This document shows positions 22,093-27,583 of a DNA stretch of 27,583 bases, in pieces. The stretch comes from UMGS1649 sp045637095 (lineage in GTDB: Bacteria > Bacillota > Clostridia > TANB77 > CAG-465): assembly GCA_045637095.1 (NCBI GenBank), contig JAZTYX010000010.1:1-27583 (forward strand). The letters run 5' to 3'. The notes beneath the pieces were generated by a model. The model was not told the DNA's origin. It did not search any database and worked only from the letters and a program-made list of their open reading frames with translations. Both the position numbers and the translations under genes were made by a program. Every line of letters begins with the position of its first letter. Position 1 is the stretch's first letter.

Positions 22093-22845
22093 ATGCGTAA
22101 AAAAGTTGTAATTGGAAACTGGAAAATGAATATGACAGCTGAAGAAGCAAAAAACTTCTTAAGATTTATGTCTGTTGAAGTTAAAGATGGAGATGTAGAA
22201 GTTGGATTTGCGGTGCCATATACAGCTCTTTGGGCAAGTATGGATGCTGTAAGAGACAACGAATATATCGGCATAGCAGCACAAAACGTACACTTTGAAC
22301 CAAGAGGAGCATATACAGGCGAAATAAGTGTAGAAATGCTTAAAGAAGCAGGAGTTAAATATTGCATAATTGGTCATAGTGAAAGAAGACAATATTTTAA
22401 CGAAACAGATGAAGCTGTAAATAAAAAAGCTAAAGTTCTATTAGAAAACGGAATAACTCCAGTAATATGTGTTGGAGAAACACTAGAAGAAAGAGAAGCT
22501 AATATTCATATGGGAAGAATTGAGAATCAAGTAAGACTTGCCATAGATAATATAGATATAAGATTTGTAGATAAAATAATAATAGCATACGAACCAATAT
22601 GGGCTATAGGTACAGGTAAAACAGCTACAAAAGAACAAGCAGAAGAAATGTGTTCGCATATTAGATATAATGTAGCAAAAATGTACGGATTAAATGTAGC
22701 AGATGATGTTAGAATTCAATACGGCGGAAGTGTAAATGAAGCTAACGCAAAAGAGCTATTTGAAATGCCTAATATTGATGGAGCACTAGTTGGTGGTGCA
22801 AGCTTAAAACCAACATTTACTAATATAATAAAAGCAGCAAGATAA
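22093..22845 (+). CDS. tpiA: Triosephosphate isomerase
   Basis: Interconverts dihydroxyacetone phosphate and glyceraldehyde-3-phosphate. 250 residues, normal length. Catalytic Lys11 in GNWKMN, His95 in IIGHSERR, and Glu167 in AYEPIWAIGTGKTAT; the phosphate-binding YGGSVN and GGASL segments are present. AAGGAG before the ATG. Operon member between the two small membrane proteins and gpmI. Confidence 0.98.
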   Translation: MRKKVVIGNWKMNMTAEEAKNFLRFMSVEVKDGDVEVGFAVPYTALWASMDAVRDNEYIGIAAQNVHFEPRGAYTGEISVEMLKEAGVKYCIIGHSERRQYFNETDEAVNKKAKVLLENGITPVICVGETLEEREANIHMGRIENQVRLAIDNIDIRFVDKIIIAYEPIWAIGTGKTATKEQAEEMCSHIRYNVAKMYGLNVADDVRIQYGGSVNEANAKELFEMPNIDGALVGGASLKPTFTNIIKAAR

Positions 22846-22859
22846 TAGGGGAGAAAAAT

Positions 22860-24398
22860 ATGAAGGATAAACAGTATGTACTAATGGTCTTAGATGGCGT
22901 TGGTATAAATGAGGATGAAAGAGGTAATGCATTTAAAGCAGCAAACACACCTAATATAGATAAGCTATTTGCAAAATATCCAAATGCGGCGCTTAAAACA
23001 AGCGGACTAAGTGTAGGACTTCCAGATGGACAAATGGGAAATTCTGAAGTTGGTCATATGAGTATAGGTGCAGGAAGAGTAATTTACCAAGACTTAACAT
23101 TAATCTCAGAAAAGATTAGAACGGGTGAGTTTTTTAAGAATAAAGTGCTTTTAGATGCTGTAAACCATGTTAAAGAAAAAAATAGTAAGTTACATATATT
23201 TGGACTTTTATCTGATGGTGGAGTTCATTCACACATAGAACATTTCTATGCGTTACTTGAACTTGCTAAAAGAGAAGGTGTATCTAAGGTATATATTCAT
23301 GCATTTATGGATGGAAGAGATACTCCTCCAACATCTGGTGTAGAATATATGAGAGCTTTAGAAAATAAATGTAAAGAACTAGAAGTAGGTAAAGTTGCAA
23401 GCATATGTGGTAGATACTACGTTATGGATAGAGATAAACGTTGGGATAGAGTAGAACTTGCATATAATGCATTAACTACTGGTGAAGGTAAACACTTTAA
23501 ATCTGCTGAAAGGGCAATAGAAAATTCATATGAATGTCAAGAATTTGATGAGTTTATAAAACCTATAGTTTTAGTAGATGAAGAAGATAAGCCTTTAGCT
23601 TTAGTAGAGTCTGGAGATGCAGTAATATTTGCAAACTTTAGACCAGATAGAGCGCGTGAAATATCTCATGCATTTAAAGATACAAACTTTACTGGTTTTA
23701 CAAGAAAAACTGGTAAACTTTCAAACCTTATGTATGCCAGTATGACAGAATATGAAGAAACATTAGATACTGTTAAAGTTGCATTTGAGAGAGAAGAAAT
23801 AAAAGAAACATTAGGCGAGTTTTTAGCTAAACGTGGATATACACAATTAAGAATAGCTGAAACAGAAAAATATGCCCATGTTACATTTTTCTTTAATGGT
23901 GGAGAAGAAAAAGAATTTAATGGTGAATCTAGAATTCTTGTTCCATCACCAAAGGTTGCAACTTATGACCTTAAACCAGAAATGTCTGCATATGAAGTTA
24001 CAGATAAACTAATAGAAGAGATTGATGGAAAGAAACATGATGTAATTATCGTTAACTTTGCAAATGGAGATATGGTTGGACATACTGGAGATTTCGATGC
24101 TGCAGTAAAAGCAGTAGAAGCAGTAGATGAATGTGTTGGTAAAGTAATAGATAAACTAGTTTCAGTAGGTGGAGAAGCAATAATAATTGCAGACCATGGT
24201 AACTGTGAACAAATGGTAGATTTAGTTACTGGTGAGGTTGTTACTTCGCATACAATATTCGATGTTCCAATAATAGTTGTATCAGATAGATATACTAAAG
24301 TAGAATGTGGAACATTAACAGATGTATCACCAACATTAATAGATATGATGGGCTTAACAAAACCAAAAGAAATGACAGGTCGTTCATTAGTAAAATAG
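22860..24398 (+). CDS. gpmI: 2,3-bisphosphoglycerate-independent phosphoglycerate mutase
   Basis: Converts 3- to 2-phosphoglycerate through a phosphoserine intermediate; needs Mn. 512 residues, the usual size. Metal Asp12 in VLDGVG, phospho-acceptor Ser62 in MGNSEVGH, DGGVHSH and DGRDTPP segments, the FRPDRAR motif, and late metal ligands in NFANGDMVGHTG and IADHGNCEQM. GGGGAG before the ATG; 14 bases after tpiA. Mn dependence makes such enzymes pH-sensitive in spore formers; whether this organism forms spores cannot be told here. Confidence 0.98.
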   Translation: MKDKQYVLMVLDGVGINEDERGNAFKAANTPNIDKLFAKYPNAALKTSGLSVGLPDGQMGNSEVGHMSIGAGRVIYQDLTLISEKIRTGEFFKNKVLLDAVNHVKEKNSKLHIFGLLSDGGVHSHIEHFYALLELAKREGVSKVYIHAFMDGRDTPPTSGVEYMRALENKCKELEVGKVASICGRYYVMDRDKRWDRVELAYNALTTGEGKHFKSAERAIENSYECQEFDEFIKPIVLVDEEDKPLALVESGDAVIFANFRPDRAREISHAFKDTNFTGFTRKTGKLSNLMYASMTEYEETLDTVKVAFEREEIKETLGEFLAKRGYTQLRIAETEKYAHVTFFFNGGEEKEFNGESRILVPSPKVATYDLKPEMSAYEVTDKLIEEIDGKKHDVIIVNFANGDMVGHTGDFDAAVKAVEAVDECVGKVIDKLVSVGGEAIIIADHGNCEQMVDLVTGEVVTSHTIFDVPIIVVSDRYTKVECGTLTDVSPTLIDMMGLTKPKEMTGRSLVK

Positions 24399-24413
24399 AA
24401 AGGAAGTTATATT

Positions 24414-25727
24414 ATGGAAAAAGATATGAGAATTAAAGAAGTACACGCAAGAGAAGTATTAGACTCTAGAGGAAACCCTACAGTAGAAGTAGAAGTTAAA
24501 TTAGAATGTGGAGCTAAAGGTAGAGCAATAGTACCTTCTGGAGCTTCTACAGGAGCATTTGAAGCTGTAGAATTAAGAGATGGAGATAAATCTAGATACT
24601 TAGGTAAAGGTGTTCTAAAAGCAGTTGCAAATGTAAATGATGTAATAGCTAAAGAAGTTGTAGGAATGGATGCTACAGAACAAGAAAAACTAGATGAATT
24701 AATGAACAAACTAGATGGAACAGATAATAAAGGTAAACTGGGAGCAAATGCAATACTAGGTGTATCAATGGCAGTTATGAGAGCTGCAGCAGAAGCTCAA
24801 GAAATTAGCATTCACACATATATTGGAGATGGTGAAGGAGTAACTCTTCCAGTTCCAATGATGAACATATTAAATGGTGGAAAACAGGCAGATAATAGTG
24901 TTAACGTACAAGAATTTATGGTAATGCCAGTTGGAGCACCAAACTTTAGAGAAGCTTTAAGATGGTGTGCAGAAGTATTCCACAATCTAAAAGCAGTTCT
25001 TAAAGCTAAAGGATACAGCACAGCGGTTGGTGATGAAGGTGGATTTGCACCAAACTTAAAGAAAGATGAAGAAGCATTAGAATACATAGTTGAAGCAATA
25101 ACTAAAGCAGGATATACTCCAGGAAAAGACTTTAGAATAGCAATTGATGCTGCTGCAACAGAAATGTATGAAGAAGCTAAGAAAATAGGTAAAGAAGGAT
25201 CATACTACTTCTGGAAAACAGGAGAAATATTTACAGTAGAAGAAATGATAAGCTTCTGGGAAAAAATGTGTGAAAAATATCCAATCATATCTCTTGAAGA
25301 TGGCCTAGCAGAAGAAGATTGGGACGGTTGGAAACTACTTACAGATAGATTAGGTAAGAAAATACAATTAGTAGGAGATGATTTATTCGTAACTAATGTA
25401 TCAAGACTTAACAAAGGAATTGAAACTAAAGTAGCTAACTCAATACTTATTAAAGTTAACCAAATAGGAACAATATCTGAAACTTTAGCAGCAATTAAAC
25501 TTGCAAATGATAACGGTATGACAGCAGTTGTATCACATCGTTCTGGTGAAACAGAAGATACTACAATAGCAGATCTTGTTGTTGGGCTTAACGCTGGACA
25601 AATTAAAACAGGAGCACCTTCTAGAACAGATAGAGTTGCAAAATATAACCAACTTCTAAGAATTGAAGAAGAATTAGGAGATAAAGCAAAATATCTTGGA
25701 TTAGATGCATTCTTTAATCTAAAATAA
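24414..25727 (+). CDS. eno: Enolase
   Basis: Dehydrates 2-phosphoglycerate to phosphoenolpyruvate; last gene of the operon. 437 residues, near the family length (about 430). Catalytic and metal residues in place: Glu167 in QEFM, Glu208 in GDEGGF, Asp245 in AIDAAATE, Glu295 in SLEDGL, Asp322 in GDDLFV, Lys347 in LIKVNQ, His375 in SHRSGETED. One change stands out: the mobile-loop His of GG-x-H-A (His159 in yeast numbering) is Gln158 here (codon CAG at 24885-24887, in GGKQADNS). AAAGGAAG precedes the ATG. A 16-bp terminator follows. Confidence 0.97.
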   Translation: MEKDMRIKEVHAREVLDSRGNPTVEVEVKLECGAKGRAIVPSGASTGAFEAVELRDGDKSRYLGKGVLKAVANVNDVIAKEVVGMDATEQEKLDELMNKLDGTDNKGKLGANAILGVSMAVMRAAAEAQEISIHTYIGDGEGVTLPVPMMNILNGGKQADNSVNVQEFMVMPVGAPNFREALRWCAEVFHNLKAVLKAKGYSTAVGDEGGFAPNLKKDEEALEYIVEAITKAGYTPGKDFRIAIDAAATEMYEEAKKIGKEGSYYFWKTGEIFTVEEMISFWEKMCEKYPIISLEDGLAEEDWDGWKLLTDRLGKKIQLVGDDLFVTNVSRLNKGIETKVANSILIKVNQIGTISETLAAIKLANDNGMTAVVSHRSGETEDTTIADLVVGLNAGQIKTGAPSRTDRVAKYNQLLRIEEELGDKAKYLGLDAFFNLK

Positions 25728-25743
25728 TAAAAATATAGATATA

Positions 25744-25781
25744 AAATAAAACAAGTCATAATAGCATGACTTGTTTTATTT
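25744..25781 (+). terminator. Terminator of the glycolytic operon
   Basis: A perfect 16-bp stem (25744-25759 with 25766-25781), 6-nt loop; the right arm ends in a T-rich stretch. The first strong terminator after gap. Confidence 0.9.
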
Positions 25782-25809
25782 ACATATAAGTAACTGCTGT
25801 TAACATAAT

Positions 25810-25838
25810 TTGAAAAATATACCTTCTTGTGGTATAAT
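25810..25838 (+). promoter_or_regulatory. Promoter of the SleB-like hydrolase gene
   Basis: TTGAAA (25810-25815), 17-bp spacer, TATAAT (25833-25838) preceded by TGG, an extended -10. Confidence 0.85.
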
Positions 25839-25893
25839 ATACGTATCAATATTTTTTAGTCCCATGTAAAATTTTATTGGAGGTATAAAAACA

Positions 25894-26520
25894 ATGACTA
25901 ATGAAATGTTTGAAAAAACGATGAAAATTATGGTACGGTTAATTTGTAGCTTGCTAGTTCTTTTAGCTATTCTTCTTGTAGTATTAATTGCTACTACTGT
26001 TTCTGCAAGTAATGTTGCACCGGCTGCATCTACTGCTAACAACGGAAAGACAGCTGTAAGCTTAAGAAGTGAAGAATTAGCACCTAGTAAACCTATAGCA
26101 CCTGTGGAAGAAATTCCTGAAGAAGTTCCTGAAACTACTGCTAAAGAAGAAAAGTGGTATACTGAAGAAGAGTTAGATTTACTCGCAAGACTCATATACT
26201 TTGAGGCTCGTGGTGAATGTTATGAAGGTCAAGTTGCAGTTGGAGCTGTTGTTATGAACAGACTTAAAACTTCCGGCTTCCCTAATACTATTCACGATGT
26301 AATCTATCAAAAGAATCAGTTTAGCCCCGTTTCTAGCAGCAAGTGGAATTCTGAGATTACAGATTATGGTACTTGTTACCAAGCTGCAATCGAAGCTCTT
26401 AACGGAGCTGATCCTACTGGTGGTGCTACATTCTTTTATAATCCTCGGATTAGTACAAGCCAGTGGATTTTCACTAGACCTGTAGTAAAAGTAATTGGAA
26501 ACCATAATTTCGCAAAGTAA
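25894..26520 (+). CDS. SleB/CwlJ-type cell wall hydrolase, membrane-anchored or secreted
   Basis: 208 residues: signal/anchor helix (about 12-37), an Ala/Pro/Glu-rich linker (40-88), then the hydrolase-2 domain (90-208). Catalytic Glu104 in LIYFEARGE, followed by GQVAVGAVVMNRL, NQFSPV, GATFFYNP and GNHNFAK, all typical of SleB. The family acts on peptidoglycan, as spore-cortex lytic transglycosylases in spore formers and in vegetative cells for wall turnover; this one lacks the N-terminal peptidoglycan-binding repeat of true SleB, so a vegetative role is at least as likely. GGAGGT before the ATG. It uses CGG/CGT for three of seven Arg, unlike its neighbours. Own promoter and terminator. Confidence 0.9.
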   Translation: MTNEMFEKTMKIMVRLICSLLVLLAILLVVLIATTVSASNVAPAASTANNGKTAVSLRSEELAPSKPIAPVEEIPEEVPETTAKEEKWYTEEELDLLARLIYFEARGECYEGQVAVGAVVMNRLKTSGFPNTIHDVIYQKNQFSPVSSSKWNSEITDYGTCYQAAIEALNGADPTGGATFFYNPRISTSQWIFTRPVVKVIGNHNFAK

Positions 26521-26547
26521 GGTTGCCCTGATGGGCAACCTTATTTC
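26519..26547 (+). terminator. Terminator after the SleB-like gene
   Basis: GC-rich perfect 10-bp stem (26519-26528 with 26533-26542) with loop TGAT and a T-rich tail. The left arm includes the last two bases of the stop codon. Confidence 0.88.
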
Positions 26548-26578
26548 TGTGTATATATGGATTTGCATATATATAAAT

Positions 26579-26606
26579 TTGCAAAAACTCCTTTTTGTGA
26601 TATAAT
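26579..26606 (+). promoter_or_regulatory. Promoter of the GtrA-like gene
   Basis: TTGCAA (26579-26584), 16-bp spacer, TATAAT (26601-26606) with the extended TGA before it. Confidence 0.75.
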
Positions 26607-26629
26607 AATCACATTAAAGGGGTAAGTAT

Positions 26630-27067
26630 ATGAAGAAATTATATGAACTAGCAAAAAAATATTATTTGAAGTATAAAGAGATAGTAAACTATTTAATATG
26701 TGGTGGGCTTACTACAGTACTTAACTTTGTGGCATACATGCTATTTACAAGACTTATGCATTTAGAAGAAGTAACAAGTAGTAGTTTAGCGTGGGTTGTT
26801 GCAGTAATATTTGCATATGTAGTAAATAAGATATTTGTATTTGAAAGTAAAACAAAAGGCTTTAAGGCTGGATTTAAGGAATTTGTATCATTTATTGGCT
26901 GTAGAATAATATCTGCAATAACTTGTGATGTAGGAACATTTGCGTTAATGGTAAAAGTATTACACATAAACGATGTTGTTTCTAAGATAGTAACTCAAAT
27001 TATGGTAATAGTAGTAAACTATTTATTTAGCAAGTTGTTGGTATTTAGAAAAAAAGATAACAAATAA
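26630..27067 (+). CDS. GtrA-like family membrane protein
   Basis: 145 residues, four predicted membrane helices (about 19-40, 50-70, 86-108, 117-137). The ICGGLTTVLNFVAYMLF start, the VVAVIFAYVVNKIFVFES helix end, and the NYLFSKLLVFRK close are typical of GtrA proteins. The family is linked to export or flipping of lipid-linked sugars for wall or O-antigen glycosylation; no glycosyltransferase is adjacent here, so the partner is unknown. AAAGGGG before the ATG. Own promoter and terminator. Confidence 0.88.
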   Translation: MKKLYELAKKYYLKYKEIVNYLICGGLTTVLNFVAYMLFTRLMHLEEVTSSSLAWVVAVIFAYVVNKIFVFESKTKGFKAGFKEFVSFIGCRIISAITCDVGTFALMVKVLHINDVVSKIVTQIMVIVVNYLFSKLLVFRKKDNK

Positions 27068-27085
27068 ATATATAATATAAAAATG

Positions 27086-27111
27086 AAAGATACCCATAAG
27101 GGTATCTTTTT
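27086..27111 (+). terminator. Bidirectional terminator between GtrA-like and TspO genes
   Basis: Perfect 10-bp stem (27086-27095 with 27100-27109), ATAA loop, T run on the plus strand; on the minus strand the stem is followed by CATTTTTAT, so it also serves the convergent gene. Confidence 0.9.
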
Positions 27112-27583
27112 AATTTAGTAGGTATATAGAGTAATTTAGAATGAAAGCAAAAGAAATCCATAATAGATATGGGATATTAAGTAGACTAGCTGTTTTGTTT
27201 AATTTATAAAATTCATATATCATAAAAGATACGAGTACTATTAATAAAACTAGCCATAAAGTGGATACTGCAAATAAAGTGAATCTAAAGAAAAGTAATG
27301 GCCATAAGCTATTTACAACTAACTGAGCATAATACAGTTTGTTTGCTTTAGCATTATTTTCTTTTTTAGATATTATATATGCACTAATACCCATAAGAAT
27401 ATATAATACACTCCATACTATAGGGAATAAGAAACCAGGTGGGGCAAATGAAGGCGTTTTTATCTTATTATATATTTCGGTATTACCACCAATCATATTG
27501 CCTAAAAATCCTGTTATAAGCGGAATTAAAATATATAATAATAATCTTTTGTACTTGTTCCATAATTTTTTTATTTTATTAAT
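27110..27583 (-). CDS. TspO/MBR family protein (5' end outside window)
   Basis: The frame is open to the window edge: 29 further codons precede the first visible Met (27496) and read as a basic start and a first membrane helix (KRLLLYILIPLITGFLG), so the gene begins beyond 27583. The visible 157 residues have five membrane helices. Family marks: PSFAPPGFLFPIVWSVLYILMG after the first helix and QLVVNSLWPLLFF in the middle. TspO proteins bind porphyrins and related ligands in the membrane and are linked to stress and tetrapyrrole handling; the role in anaerobes is unclear. Convergent with the GtrA-like gene. Confidence 0.9.
   Translation of the reverse strand: MNKIKKLWNKYKRLLLYILIPLITGFLGNMIGGNTEIYNKIKTPSFAPPGFLFPIVWSVLYILMGISAYIISKKENNAKANKLYYAQLVVNSLWPLLFFRFTLFAVSTLWLVLLIVLVSFMIYEFYKLNKTASLLNIPYLLWISFAFILNYSIYLLN

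Noticed and set aside
25205..25849. 214-codon open frame antisense to eno
   Set aside because: Shadow of a conserved gene; the operon terminator lies within it and no start signals are seen.
1..27583. CRISPR array, insertion sequence, prophage or integrase
   Set aside because: No regularly spaced repeats of suitable length, no transposase or recombinase motifs, and no terminal repeats were found on either strand.

Overview
The window is AT-rich (roughly 30% G+C by eye) and densely packed. Shine-Dalgarno sites are AGGAGG-like, arginine is coded almost always by AGA, TATAAT promoters are near consensus, and short hairpin-plus-T terminators follow most transcription units. Together with DapA, MurC, a bifunctional AdhE, a SleB-type wall hydrolase, an ECF transporter S subunit and a pilin-like protein without the usual Glu5, this points to a low-GC Gram-positive fermenter (Bacillota, most likely an uncultured, probably gut-associated member of Clostridia). 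That placement is inferred from gene content and composition only.

Layout. 1-3486: end of an exported protein, dapA (minus strand), a DUF378 membrane protein, an ECF S component and a pilin-like surface protein, each with its own terminator. 3498-5039: murC (minus, TTG start), divergent from a membrane TPR protein. 6205-7647: tRNA-Leu(CAA) with its own promoter and terminator, then an unknown protein and a patatin-like hydrolase. 7664-9788: an XRE-type membrane regulator behind a 21-bp phased repeat array, then a compositionally odd orphan. 9963-14918: adhE, a translationally coupled APH-like kinase, a FucO-type iron alcohol dehydrogenase and a small membrane protein. 15015-17031: a permuted-papain-like cysteine hydrolase, an anchored thermonuclease and an anchored unknown protein. 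17119-19017: a membrane-anchored zinc-ribbon/coiled-coil/Mrr-type nuclease. 19171-25727: the lower-glycolysis operon gap-pgk-(two small membrane proteins)-tpiA-gpmI-eno. 25894-27583: a SleB-like wall hydrolase, a GtrA-like protein and a partial TspO protein on the minus strand.

Working together. gap to eno turn triose phosphates into phosphoenolpyruvate, while AdhE and the FucO-type enzyme reoxidise NADH by making alcohols; the two blocks lie within about 5 kb and fit a strictly fermentative life. dapA and murC serve peptidoglycan synthesis, and the SleB-like enzyme remodels it.

The least explained parts are the Mrr-type membrane protein, the kinase coupled to adhE, the two small membrane proteins inside the glycolytic operon, and the phased repeats in front of the membrane regulator. 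No CRISPR array, insertion sequence, integrase or rRNA gene was seen. No stretch longer than 300 bases lacks a gene; the longest gap is the roughly 210 bases before the ECF gene, which holds a terminator and a promoter.
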